A DNA stretch of 64,000 bases, taken from NCBI RefSeq assembly GCF_000504165.1, contig NZ_AYSE01000013.1:22245-86244 (forward strand), given 5' to 3'. The position numbers and the translations under genes were made by a program. The notes beneath the pieces are model-generated. The model was not told where the DNA came from. It searched no databases and worked only from the letters and a program-made list of their open reading frames with translations. Of the stretch, positions 45,398 through 54,160 are shown piece after piece (the stretch's first letter is position 1; each line of letters begins with the position of its first letter). Origin of the DNA: Bacillus sp. FJAT-14578. Its GTDB lineage: Bacteria; Bacillota; Bacilli; Bacillales; Bacillaceae_H.

Positions 45398-45946
45398 TCA
45401 CGATTGAATGGAACGTAATTGCTCACTTAGCATAGCGGCTTGTGCCAACGCCTGCTGATCCTGCAAAATGTCATCCGGCTGGCTGCCTTTGCCGATAAGA
45501 TAGCCTGCAAACTTCATTCCCATGAAATCGAAAATGTATTGGAACTGCTGAATGAGAGGCAATGCCTTGATTCGCGGGTTGTCTCCTCCCGTCACGATTA
45601 CATACGCCGTTTTCTTGCCCATTTCTTCCTTGAAACGGTAACGCGTATCACGCAAGCTTTGAGACCAGCGATCCACGAAGTTTTTCATCAAACCTGACAT
45701 CCCATACCAGTATAAAGGGGTAATGAATATCAGAAGGTCATGCTCCAGTACTTGTTCAACCGTTACATCATAGTCGTCATCAACCGGCTGAAAGCCCCCC
45801 TCTTCGTGCCTCTGATCGATAATCGGCTTAATGTTTCTATCCCGTAAATACACATGTGTAACTTCCAAACCTTCAAATGCCGTTTCCGCCAGCTTCTCGG
45901 AATTTCCGTTTGGACGTGAGCTGCCATACAATGCCAGTATTTTCAT
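45398..45946 (-). CDS. NAD(P)H-dependent FMN oxidoreductase, flavodoxin fold (YwqN-like)
   Basis: A 182-residue flavodoxin-like reductase. KILALYGSSRPNGNSEKLAE is the FMN phosphate loop, and ITPLYWYGMSGLMKNFVDRW is the second flavin-contact segment characteristic of NADPH-dependent FMN reductases. Likely substrates are quinones, azo or iron compounds; the physiological one is unknown. No neighbour suggests a pathway. The ATG at 45946 follows GAAGGAGCTTCGAT. Confidence 0.85.
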   Translation of the reverse strand: MKILALYGSSRPNGNSEKLAETAFEGLEVTHVYLRDRNIKPIIDQRHEEGGFQPVDDDYDVTVEQVLEHDLLIFITPLYWYGMSGLMKNFVDRWSQSLRDTRYRFKEEMGKKTAYVIVTGGDNPRIKALPLIQQFQYIFDFMGMKFAGYLIGKGSQPDDILQDQQALAQAAMLSEQLRSIQS

Positions 45947-46399
45947 ATCGAAGCTCCTTCACATTCAAAATTTTCTCCTGCCTTTTAAAGATACAATATT
46001 CAACTGCCATAAACAAAAGACCCTGCTCTCCGCCCAATCTTCTTTGACTCCGCATTATGTCGAGATGCAGGCTTAAAGTGCCTGACAGCTACAGCAACAA
46101 TTTTCCACAAAAAATAAGAGTAAATAAAAAAGACAGGTATGCATCCTGCCTTTTCCTTTATCCCTCTTAAACAAGCAATAAGCCTCCCGTTTAAGAAGTT
46201 TCACTTATTACTTGAGTGATACAACGGCATTCAATGCAATTTCCGTTTCCATAAAAAAACACATATAATAGATAAGAAATTTGTTAATGTATTTTTATGT
46301 TTTTCTGATTAAAATAATTGACTCTACCTCCCGTTGCCGAAACCAAAGAATTTCTTATATAGTTAAGAGATAAAAATTGCCAAAAGGAGAAAATATATT
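45947..46399. other. Gap with a degenerate ~50-bp repeat copy
   Basis: Only a degraded copy of the ACGGGCAGT repeat is recognisable: TTTATCCCTCTTAAACAAGC, AATAAGCCTCCC and AAGAAGTTTCACTTAT at 46155-46209. AATAATTGACTC about 60-90 bases before the next gene may supply a promoter -35 element (TTGACT at 46318). No reading frame looks genuine. Confidence 0.4.
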
Positions 46400-46960
46400 A
46401 TGAAGAATTTACAGAAATGGTTCGAAAAAGGAATGACTCAATACGAGTACATCCAACACATGAATGTCCATCAAGAAAATCTATTAAGGGTCTATAATGG
46501 ATTCCACTTATCTCCTGAAGATTTAAATTTGCTCCATCCATTGCAAACGAAAGGACTGAAAGCGGTCATTCTGACAGCAGATTGGTGCGGAGATGCCATG
46601 GTCAACTTGCCGATTTTCATGCGTTTGGGACACGAAGCATTAATCGAAACACGGTACTTGATCCGAGATGAAAATTTGGAGTTGATGGATCAGTATTTGA
46701 CGAATGGAACGGCAAGATCGATTCCCATCATCATCCTCTTAGATCAAGGCGGAAACGAGATTGGAAAATGGGGACCGCGAGCCCCGAAAGTGCAGGAACT
46801 TGTCAGCCAAATGAAAGCAGAATTGCCAGCCAAGGACTCTGCCGAATTTGAGGGAGCCTTTAAGAAATTCGCCAAAGAAGTATCGGCATTGTTTACAACA
46901 AATGAAACACTCTGGCTGGACATTAAACATGATTTGATTCAACGTTTGCGAACACTTTAA
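46400..46960 (+). CDS. Thioredoxin-fold family protein
   Basis: A 186-residue protein of the Bacillus thioredoxin-family group. The active-site position reads ILTADWCGDAMVNLPIFMRL, so the usual CxxC is WCGD with a single cysteine. The cis-proline segment is TARSIPIIILLD. A helical N-terminal extension (FEKGMTQYEYIQHMNVHQEN) precedes the fold. With one cysteine it cannot work as a classical dithiol reductase; a monothiol or chaperone-like role is possible. The ATG follows AAAAGGAGAAAATATATT. A perfect palindrome follows. Confidence 0.8.
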   Translation: MKNLQKWFEKGMTQYEYIQHMNVHQENLLRVYNGFHLSPEDLNLLHPLQTKGLKAVILTADWCGDAMVNLPIFMRLGHEALIETRYLIRDENLELMDQYLTNGTARSIPIIILLDQGGNEIGKWGPRAPKVQELVSQMKAELPAKDSAEFEGAFKKFAKEVSALFTTNETLWLDIKHDLIQRLRTL

Positions 46961-47001
46961 CTAGGGAGCTTCTTTACTATATGTTCCTCTATTATATGTT
47001 T

Positions 47002-47041
47002 ATTAGAAGGAATCAAAAGACAGCTTTTGATTCCTTCTAAT
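47002..47041 (+). terminator. Perfect 18-bp stem palindrome after the thioredoxin-like gene
   Basis: ATTAGAAGGAATCAAAAG pairs exactly with its complement across 4 bases. It is positioned as a terminator for the upstream gene, though the T-run is short. Confidence 0.6.
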
Positions 47042-47117
47042 TCCGCCTCATTCTCTTTGTTATTTTCTAACCATTCAGCTATAGTAAACATATACACTAA
47101 AAGATGAGGGTAATGTT

Positions 47118-48383
47118 ATGTCTGAGAAGTTAAAAGCAAAAAAAAAATCAAAACACTTGGCTAGTGTCTCACTGGCTGTTATGGGAACTGGCTTTCTTGC
47201 AACTATTCCTTTCCAAGGATCGCTTGCAGGAGATTTATTACAAGGCGGATTCGAGGCCGGCCTCGTAGGCGGGCTAGCCGACTGGTTCGCTGTTACGGCC
47301 TTATTCCGCCATCCGCTCGGGCTGCCGATTCCGCATACGGCTCTTTTGCCTAAAAATCGGCAAAGAGTAACAAAGGCTCTTGTTTCTACGATTGAAAATG
47401 ACTGGCTTTCAAAAGAAAGTATCCAGGATAAACTAAAACAAATCCAGTTTACAGCGAAAATGCTGCCTATCTTGGAAAAAGAGCTTCATTCAGCTGCTGT
47501 TAAAAAGGGAATGGTTTCACTTGCCCAGCAAATGATTCACCATATTGAGATTAAAAAGCTGGCCCCTTTTATTGAAAAACAAGTGAAATCCTATCTTTCT
47601 TCCGTTAGGATGGACACCATTCTGCACGCTGCTGTGGATCAAGCTCTCGCCCGCGGTTATGAAGAAAGAGCACTCGACTACCTTCTGATGAAAGCAGAAG
47701 AATGGGCGGCAGACAAGAAGCGGAGTCACCAATTGGGCACTCTTGCTTTGCAGGCGCTTGACAACATGGAGCTGGACGGATTTTTGCAGTTTGCCCTGAA
47801 ATCATTTCAAAATTTATTGAATGAGGAAAAACTGGGCAATATTCTTCAAAATCTTCTTCTTAGTGTGATTAGCAGCTTACGTCAGCCAGATAATGCAAAC
47901 AGGTTGGCTTTGCTTTCACATGTTCAAACAGAAATACGAAATATAAAGAACAATCAAAAGCTGTTGGATGAGATGGAAAGCTGGAAGAATCATCTTATTG
48001 CGGAATGGAACCCTGCAGACAAACTAACCGCTCTCCTTGAAGAAATCCAGCAAAAAGCGTTAGCCTTTGTTCAAGATGCGACGTTTACCGATACGTATGT
48101 AGTTCCTTTTGTAACCAACTTACTAAACAAACTAAAGGAAGACCCTGAAAAAGTATCCCTTGTTGAAAACTGGATTCAAAAACAAATCGCTCAGCTTGTG
48201 GAAGAAAATCATTCAAAAATTGGCAAGCTTGCCGAAGAAAATTTAAATAAATTGGATGATCAATCACTGATTGATATGATCGAAAATAACATTGGAAAAG
48301 ACTTGCAGTGGATTCGTGTCAATGGAGCGGTTTGCGGTTTTATGATTGGGATTGTTTTAGAGGGCATTAAGGCAGTTATTTAA
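47118..48383 (+). CDS. DUF445 family membrane-anchored protein (YjiN/YheB type)
   Basis: A 421-residue protein. The conserved DUF445 opening is GDLLQGGFEAGLVGGLADWF followed by AVTALFRHPLGLPIPHTALL. A hydrophobic N-terminal segment (SVSLAVMGTGFLATIPF) and a C-terminal one (VCGFMIGIVLEGIKAVI) flank a long, charged, helical middle part, so the chain is probably anchored at both ends. The biochemical role is unknown. ATG 47118 follows GATGAGGGTAATGTT. A terminator follows at 48500. Confidence 0.85.
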   Translation: MSEKLKAKKKSKHLASVSLAVMGTGFLATIPFQGSLAGDLLQGGFEAGLVGGLADWFAVTALFRHPLGLPIPHTALLPKNRQRVTKALVSTIENDWLSKESIQDKLKQIQFTAKMLPILEKELHSAAVKKGMVSLAQQMIHHIEIKKLAPFIEKQVKSYLSSVRMDTILHAAVDQALARGYEERALDYLLMKAEEWAADKKRSHQLGTLALQALDNMELDGFLQFALKSFQNLLNEEKLGNILQNLLLSVISSLRQPDNANRLALLSHVQTEIRNIKNNQKLLDEMESWKNHLIAEWNPADKLTALLEEIQQKALAFVQDATFTDTYVVPFVTNLLNKLKEDPEKVSLVENWIQKQIAQLVEENHSKIGKLAEENLNKLDDQSLIDMIENNIGKDLQWIRVNGAVCGFMIGIVLEGIKAVI

Positions 48384-48499
48384 GGAAAGGTGGCAGGATA
48401 TCTTGCACAATCAGTCAAGCTTACTGCTGAGGGTCTATCTCCTTTATCAGAAAAATGTGATTGTAACCACAGTGCCTTATCGATTTAAAAAATAGAACT

Positions 48500-48546
48500 A
48501 GCCAAAAGGTTGAGTATTCTGCAACTGCTCAACCTTTTGGCTTTTA
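48500..48546 (+). terminator. Terminator of the DUF445 gene
   Basis: AGCCAAAAGGTTGAG pairs exactly with CTCAACCTTTTGGCT over 13 bases, then TTTT. It lies 115 bases beyond the stop codon and just 10 bases from the end of the convergent gene. Confidence 0.85.
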
Positions 48547-48556
48547 ATCTATAGGA

Positions 48557-49264
48557 TTACTGTTGTCTGCCTTCTTGTTGCTCCCCATCTTTTAAATGAT
48601 GAAATCCGCCTTTCAGATAGAAACAATTCCACTTGTCAGAAAAAAGCCCCATCTCTTTCGCTTCCGCTGCATGGTTTTCTTTTATTTCTTTCATCAGCTC
48701 TTTTGTGGTTTTATTTTTCGTATCGATTCCCAGCTTTTCGGCAGCTTGGAATACCTTTTTCTCCCGTACTTCTTTCGCTACATCACGAATGTCTTTTCCT
48801 TCTGTTTTAATACCTAATTCTTTCGCTTCCGTTTTCACTTTTGTTTCAAACACTTCTTTCGCTACATCGCGAATGTCTCTTCCTTCCGTTTTAATGCCTA
48901 ATTCTTTCGCTTCTGCTTTTACTTGTGTTTCGAACACTTCTTTCGCTACATCGCGAACATCTTTTCCTTCCGTTTCAATGCCTAATTCTTTCGCTTCTGT
49001 TATTACTTTTGCTTCAAACACTTCTTTCGCTACCTGACGAATGTCTTTTCCTTCTGTCTCAATCCCTAATTCTTTTGCCTTTTCAAGAATCCGCTCGGAG
49101 TTCAGTTTTCTTTTGCCATGAAAATGTTTTCCCTCTTCATGCTGTGCACTCTTTTCCGTTACCGCCGGTGCTTGATCACTTTCAGTCGCAAATACTGGGA
49201 TTATTCCAAACCCTCCAAGCGATAAGGCTCCCGCCATGACAAGTCCTAATGCTTTTTTCTTCAT
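48557..49264 (-). CDS. Secreted protein with tandem 28-residue helical repeats
   Basis: A 235-residue exported protein. The signal MKKKALGLVMAGALSLGGFG ends near VFATES. After a short His/Lys-rich stretch come four near-identical 28-residue units of the type AKELGIETEGKD then (V/I)RDVAKEVFE, and a fifth, diverged one (EKLGIDTKNKTTKELMKEI). Each is probably a helical pair. The repeats are also alike in DNA, so the number may vary. The C-terminus (WNCFYLKGGFHHLKDGEQQE) is unlike the rest. I do not recognise a named family; a cell-surface or matrix role is a guess. ATG 49264 follows AGGAGGGAAAACG. Confidence 0.8.
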   Translation of the reverse strand: MKKKALGLVMAGALSLGGFGIIPVFATESDQAPAVTEKSAQHEEGKHFHGKRKLNSERILEKAKELGIETEGKDIRQVAKEVFEAKVITEAKELGIETEGKDVRDVAKEVFETQVKAEAKELGIKTEGRDIRDVAKEVFETKVKTEAKELGIKTEGKDIRDVAKEVREKKVFQAAEKLGIDTKNKTTKELMKEIKENHAAEAKEMGLFSDKWNCFYLKGGFHHLKDGEQQEGRQQ

Positions 49265-49477
49265 CGTTTTCCCTCCTATTAGTTGAACTTTCCCTGCTTA
49301 CATGTCTTACTATGCCCAGTCAGCAGAGGAAAATGATGTAAAAAAGGGGAAATTTAAATAAAAAACTGAGTACTCCAAAACCTATTAACCATTTCCCTGC
49401 ATAAAGCTTCCGTGCCTAAAAACATTCTATAAAAAACAGCTCCAAACATATTGCATGCTTGGAGCTACCCTCTTTGA

Positions 49478-49939
49478 TTAATTAATATCCCCCAAATAAA
49501 CAGGAAGTTTGGCATACCGATCCGGTACACGCATAAGAAGCGGACGGATGGCAAGCGGATAGAAAGGAATGTCCAGGAGATCATCGAGTTCTATCCATTC
49601 TACCCCTATTTGCCTTTCATCAGGAACCGCCCCGAGCCTTGCGTCACCAGCCGCTGATTTCAATTTGCATTCAAACAGAAATTCCACTTGATGAAAATCC
49701 CGCTCACTGTCTGGCTTATGATGTTTCTCTATGTAATCGCGGACAAAACGGAGTTCACCGACTTCAATGTCAACGCCCGCTTCCTCCTTACATTCTCTCT
49801 TCAAATTTTCATGCAAGTTCTCTCCATGTTCCTGGCCTCCGCCTGGAAGGAGATAAAAAACGCCATTCTCCCCTTGCATTTTAATCGTAAGGATTTTTCC
49901 TTTATCAATGATAATTGCTTTCGCTGCCGTTCTGACCAT
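49478..49939 (-). CDS. Nudix hydrolase
   Basis: A 153-residue Nudix enzyme. The Nudix box spans residues 33-55, from GGGQEHGENLHENLKREC through KEEAG, with all catalytic Glu and the Arg present. It should hydrolyse a nucleoside diphosphate linked to another group; the substrate cannot be told. It begins 12 bases beyond the hydroxyacid dehydrogenase stop, so the two are probably one operon. Confidence 0.9.
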   Translation of the reverse strand: MVRTAAKAIIIDKGKILTIKMQGENGVFYLLPGGGQEHGENLHENLKRECKEEAGVDIEVGELRFVRDYIEKHHKPDSERDFHQVEFLFECKLKSAAGDARLGAVPDERQIGVEWIELDDLLDIPFYPLAIRPLLMRVPDRYAKLPVYLGDIN

Positions 49940-49951
49940 GTTTCAATCTCC

Positions 49952-50884
49952 TTAATATCCCTTTTTCGTTTTTACTTGGTTGTGAAGGGGCTCGTTATTT
50001 TCAATCTTCGCAAGCGTGTCCAAAAAGCACTCCACCGCTTCTTCCGGAGTAGTGACCGCTGATATGTGCGGTGTAATCACAACGTCAGGTTGTTCCCATA
50101 ACGGTGATGTTTCCGGCAAAGGTTCCGCTTCAAATACATCCAAAATCGCCTGGCGGATTTTCTTTTCCTGCAACGCTCTTAACAGCGATGATTCATCGAC
50201 CGTTGCGCCCCTCCCTACATTTATAAACCCGCTGTTATTCAACTGACGGAAAAAGGCATCGTTAAACATTTTGTATGTTTGTTTTGTTAAAGGAAGCGTA
50301 CTAATGACCCAGTCTGCCCCCTGTAAAAGAACTGACGCCTTTTCTGTTGTCACTACCTCTTCAAAAAAGGGCGCATGTTCTCCACTTCGTGATACACCTG
50401 AAACCTTTATTCCAAAAGATGAAAAAATGCGAGCAATTTCCTGTCCGATTTCACCTGTGCCGTAAATGACGACATGCTGAGAGTGCAGAAGCTTTGGCTC
50501 TGCCGGCTTCCACTGCTTTTGAGCTTTCATTTGTGCAAATGTATCATGCATTTGCATAGCTCTTAACAGATAACTTAAGCAGTACTCTCCGATTCTTTGC
50601 CCGAAGGAACAAACGGTGCGAGTAAGCAAAACAGACTCATCCCATTCCCGTTCATATAAATATTTGTCAACACCGGCTCCTGTGGAATGTACCCATTTTA
50701 AATTGCCGAACTCAAAATATTCAGTAGGATAAAAGCTTACATACGCATCGGCCCATAAAACATCCTCTCGTGACACTTCCTCCTCTGCCACAAAACGCAT
50801 ATTTTTAGACAGTTTCTTTTGTGCCAAAATCTCCGCCATCTCTTTATATAGATGACCGGTCACCAAAATGTTGTTAATGTTCAA
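49952..50884 (-). CDS. D-2-hydroxyacid dehydrogenase family protein
   Basis: About 310 residues, NAD-binding type. The Rossmann motif is VVIYGTGEIGQEIARIFSSF. Catalytic Arg, Glu and His are in NVGRGATVDESSL, LDVFEAEPLPETSPLW and VVITPHISAVTTPEE. The family reduces 2-keto acids or glyoxylate/hydroxypyruvate; the substrate is unknown. TTG at 50884 is preferred because GGAGGGGG lies 7 bases ahead; ATG at 50905 gives seven more residues. It is followed by the Nudix gene. Confidence 0.85.
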   Translation of the reverse strand: MNINNILVTGHLYKEMAEILAQKKLSKNMRFVAEEEVSREDVLWADAYVSFYPTEYFEFGNLKWVHSTGAGVDKYLYEREWDESVLLTRTVCSFGQRIGEYCLSYLLRAMQMHDTFAQMKAQKQWKPAEPKLLHSQHVVIYGTGEIGQEIARIFSSFGIKVSGVSRSGEHAPFFEEVVTTEKASVLLQGADWVISTLPLTKQTYKMFNDAFFRQLNNSGFINVGRGATVDESSLLRALQEKKIRQAILDVFEAEPLPETSPLWEQPDVVITPHISAVTTPEEAVECFLDTLAKIENNEPLHNQVKTKKGY

Positions 50885-50944
50885 TCTTATCCCCCTCCAT
50901 TTCATGAAAACGACCTATGTACACATAGTTAGATTATGTATCTT

Positions 50945-51085
50945 GACTTTTTTGTTGTCCAGCCGTGCCTCGGCTCGAGGTCACAAGTCAATCGATTCGG
51001 AAGTCAAAAAACGTCCTCTGCCAGTGCTCGTCTTATATTTGTCACCAATAAGCATAAGACGAGCGCTTTTCTTCGCTTCATTTTG
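50945..51085. repeat. Dispersed Bacillaceae intergenic repeat (CTTTTTTGTTGTCCAGC type)
   Basis: TTGTTGTCCAGC, CTCGAGGTCACAAGTCAATC, GGAAGTCAAAAAACGTC and GCTCGTCTTAT...ATAAGACGAGCGCTTT. From memory very similar blocks occur many times in Bacillus and Geobacillus intergenic regions. GCTCGTCTTAT (51027-51037) pairs with ATAAGACGAGC (51055-51065). A second, degraded copy lies at 63345. The rest of the gap 50906-51220 holds only the promoter region of the TrmB gene. Confidence 0.6.
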
Positions 51086-51220
51086 ACAATAGCAGAAATT
51101 TCCGCTATTTTAAAGGATAAGTCATTATTATGCCCATGTTTAGGAAGATTTTAAAATACTGCGATGTCTAAGGTACTCCCCTGCCTTACTCTATTAGCTA
51201 TTTGATTTTTTGGAGGTTCT

Positions 51221-51979
51221 ATGCTGCAAAAATTTGGTTTTTCACAATACGAAAGCAACGTATACGAGGTTCTGGTTTCCAGCCGCGATCCGCTCGATGC
51301 AACAACGATCGTCAAATATTCGAATGTCCCGAAAGCGAAAATATATGAAGTTTTATCACGAATGATCGACAAAGGAATGATCATGGATACGATATCCGAG
51401 AAGAAAAAACTTTATTCGGCCCTCCCTTTAGAAGTGGCCATCAAAAAATTGACACAAGAATTCCAGGCGAACATTGACACCTTAAAAAACAGCTCACAAA
51501 AGAGAACGTTTATGGATGATCGTGTGTGGACCTTAAAAGCGAACTCTTCCATTCTTGTTCAATTTGAAAAATTAATAGAAGAGGCGGAACATTCCATCTT
51601 ACTTTCAGCATGGAATGATGATTTCGCTGATTATTTGCCCATTTTAGAGGAAAAAGAAAAAAACGGTGTGAAGGTGGAAGGACTTGTCATCGGCGAAATC
51701 GAATCAAATCTATCAAACATACATGTCCTTATTCCTTCTGAAAAACATCATTCACTGGAAAGATCCCGGCTCATTGTGGTAGATGAAAAAGAAATCCTCT
51801 TTGCCGGCGTCGAAAATCATCAATGGCAAGCGATGAAAACGATGTCGCAGCCGTTCGTAAAATTTTTCACGGATTTTTTCTACCACGATCTCGCTTTGGC
51901 AAAAGTGACCGAGAAATTTTACAGTCAACTTATGGATGATGAAGAAATAAGAGAGCTTTTAATGAAATTGCGTTATTAA
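51221..51979 (+). CDS. TrmB-family transcription regulator
   Basis: A 252-residue regulator with an N-terminal winged helix (LQKFGFSQYESNVYEVLVSS, then KYSNVPKAKIYEVLSRMIDK) and a C-terminal phospholipase-D-like effector domain (EEAEHSILLSAWNDDFADYL). TrmB proteins sense sugars, mainly in archaea and Firmicutes. No transporter is adjacent, so its target is unknown. Start ATG 51221 follows TTGGAGGTTCT. Confidence 0.88.
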   Translation: MLQKFGFSQYESNVYEVLVSSRDPLDATTIVKYSNVPKAKIYEVLSRMIDKGMIMDTISEKKKLYSALPLEVAIKKLTQEFQANIDTLKNSSQKRTFMDDRVWTLKANSSILVQFEKLIEEAEHSILLSAWNDDFADYLPILEEKEKNGVKVEGLVIGEIESNLSNIHVLIPSEKHHSLERSRLIVVDEKEILFAGVENHQWQAMKTMSQPFVKFFTDFFYHDLALAKVTEKFYSQLMDDEEIRELLMKLRY

Positions 51980-51982
51980 ATA

Positions 51983-52005
51983 GACATGGGCCAAATGCCC
52001 ATGTC
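51983..52005 (+). terminator. Short hairpin after the TrmB gene
   Basis: GACATGGG pairs exactly with CCCATGTC over 7 bases, 3 bases beyond the stop codon; only a weak T-run (CATTT) follows. Confidence 0.4.
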
Positions 52006-52061
52006 CATTTAGCAACCCGAATAGTTATTTTGTTGATTGAAACCATACATCTGAATCTACT

Positions 52062-53450
52062 TCATTCTTTCGGAGCAATCATTTTCGCCGGATCTACAAA
52101 TTGATCGAACTGTTCTGCCGTCAGCAGCCCTGTTTTCAATACCGCTTCTTTCAGGGTGAGATTTTCTTTATGAGCAAGCTTGGCAATAGCTGCGGCATTT
52201 TCATAACCGATATGCGGATTCAATGCCGTCACCAACATAAGCGAGTTTTGTAAATGGTGTTGAATGTTTATTTGATTCGGCTCAATGCCTACCGCGCATT
52301 TATCATTGAATGTCCTCATTCCATCCGCCAACAGCCTTACCGATTGAAGAAAGTTATAAATAATGACAGGCTTAAACACGTTGAGCTCAAAATTCCCCTG
52401 GCTCGCAGCAAATCCAATCGTGGCATCATTTCCCATTACTTGCGTGACAACCATCGTTAACGCTTCGCTTTGTGTCGGATTTACTTTACCAGGCATGATG
52501 GAACTTCCGGGTTCATTGGCCGGAATCGAAATTTCCCCGATTCCGCTGCGCGGCCCGCTCGCCAGCCAGCGCACATCATTAGCCATTTTCATCAAATCAG
52601 CCGCGAGTGCTTTTAACGCACCGTGTGTATACACGACTTCATCATGGCTTGTTAAGGCATGAAACTTATTCGGAGCTGAAATGAACGTTTTTCCCGTAAA
52701 TTGGCTAATTTCTTTAGCTGCCAAGTCTCCAAATTCGGGATGAGCGTTTATTCCTGTTCCGACAGCTGTGCCCCCAATGGCAATTTCCTTCATATATTGA
52801 ACACTTTCCTGAATCATTCTCTCATCTTTTTCAAGCATACGGTGCCAGCCGCTTATTTCCTGCCCCAATGTTAAAGGAGTGGCATCTTGCAGATGGGTGC
52901 GGCCAATTTTAATCATATCTTTAAATTGGTCAGATTTTTGCTGAAATGTCCCTTTCAATTTGGCAAGGGCAGGCAGTAATTGATTCTCGACAGCAATCAC
53001 TCCTGCAATATGAAGCGCTGTTGGAAATGTATCATTCGAACTTTGCGACATATTGACATCATCATTCGGATGAAGACGCTCCTCGTTTCCTCCACTCTCC
53101 AACCATTGATTCCCACGGTTTGCGATGACTTCATTGACATTCATATTGGACTGTGTCCCGCTTCCCGTTTGCCATACAACGAGCGGGAAATGTCCATCCC
53201 ATTTCCCCTCTAAAATTTCGTCTGCCGCTTGAACAATCGCACCTGCTTTCCCCTGCGATAACTTCCCAAGTTTTTGATTAGTGAGCGCTGCGCTTTTCTT
53301 TAAAATGGCAAATGCCCGGATGATTTCTATCGGCATCGTTTCCGTTCCAATCGGAAAATTTTCGATGCTTCGCTGTGTTTGTGCCCCCCACAACTTTTCC
53401 GCAGGTACGCTTATTTCACCTAGTGTATCCCTTTCAACCCTATATTTCAT
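52062..53450 (-). CDS. fumC: Class II fumarate hydratase
   Basis: TCA-cycle enzyme interconverting fumarate and malate, oxygen-stable and without Fe-S. The 462 residues hold the class signature [33 protein letters not shown] and [23 protein letters not shown] at 53450 is favoured over the adjacent ATG 53453 by the distance to AGGAGGGG. It stands alone and is convergent with the TrmB gene. Confidence 0.95.
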   Translation of the reverse strand: MKYRVERDTLGEISVPAEKLWGAQTQRSIENFPIGTETMPIEIIRAFAILKKSAALTNQKLGKLSQGKAGAIVQAADEILEGKWDGHFPLVVWQTGSGTQSNMNVNEVIANRGNQWLESGGNEERLHPNDDVNMSQSSNDTFPTALHIAGVIAVENQLLPALAKLKGTFQQKSDQFKDMIKIGRTHLQDATPLTLGQEISGWHRMLEKDERMIQESVQYMKEIAIGGTAVGTGINAHPEFGDLAAKEISQFTGKTFISAPNKFHALTSHDEVVYTHGALKALAADLMKMANDVRWLASGPRSGIGEISIPANEPGSSIMPGKVNPTQSEALTMVVTQVMGNDATIGFAASQGNFELNVFKPVIIYNFLQSVRLLADGMRTFNDKCAVGIEPNQINIQHHLQNSLMLVTALNPHIGYENAAAIAKLAHKENLTLKEAVLKTGLLTAEQFDQFVDPAKMIAPKE

Positions 53451-54160
53451 CATTACCCCTCCTATGTATATGATTTATTGCCGCTGTAGTGATCTTTTCA
53501 GATATTTATTGAACGAAATCTCTTTCTTATAATGACCCTCTCCACTTGTAAATATATACCGCAAAAAAACCGAACAAAAAACGTGAAAATTTCATTTTAT
53601 TCCTTCATCCTCTTATGGTATGTAGGCTGATTTATAAAAACCCTTAAAAAACGCTTGTTCGCAAAAAAATCCTTATGGATTGAAAAACATAACAGATGTT
53701 TACATATATTAACCCTTTTCAATAGCAATTCCATGGTAAAAAACCTTACATATACATTTATGTTAGTAGAAGCCTTCACTTTTCACTTTGATCTATTTTT
53801 AATAAAAGAAACTTCCATCAGCGGGGTCTTACTGCCCGTGAATACGGGATAAATTAAGTTTCAAAAAGCTCAGCTAGTGATTTTAACCAATTATAAAAAG
53901 AAAATTTAGATACAATATACGAGGAAATGACAGGATAGAAATGATAATGTATAGTTATATAACTAACAATGTTATAAAATATAACATAAATTTGCCGAAA
54001 GATAAAAAATATCGCTCTTATTAACTTTCTTCATACTAAATTTCGTTATGGGAAATTTTATAAGGAAACCTCGAAGAGACGACACTTATTACTACTTAAA
54101 CAGAAGCGGGGAAGATTTTGAAGTGATATGTTAAGACACTTTTGAAAGGAATGAAAAACG
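53451..54160. other. 700-base gap with a minus-strand copy of the ~50-bp repeat
   Basis: The only recognised item is at 53808-53855: read on the minus strand it is TTTATCCCGTATTCACGGGC, AGTAAGACCCCGCTGATGG and AAGTTTCTTTTATT, a well-preserved ACGGGCAGT repeat in opposite orientation to the others. The remaining sequence is very AT-rich. Short frames in it have no ribosome sites. Confidence 0.5.

Noticed and set aside
48403..48495. 30-residue plus-strand frame after the DUF445 gene (TTG start)
   Set aside because: The text (SLLLRVYLLYQKNVIVTTVP) is protein-like and AGGTGGCAGG lies ahead, but it is short, has a weak start and no homologue I know.
53597..53852. Short frames on both strands in the fumC-monooxygenase gap
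   Set aside because: AT-rich sequence, no ribosome sites, no recognisable protein; one overlaps the ~50-bp repeat.
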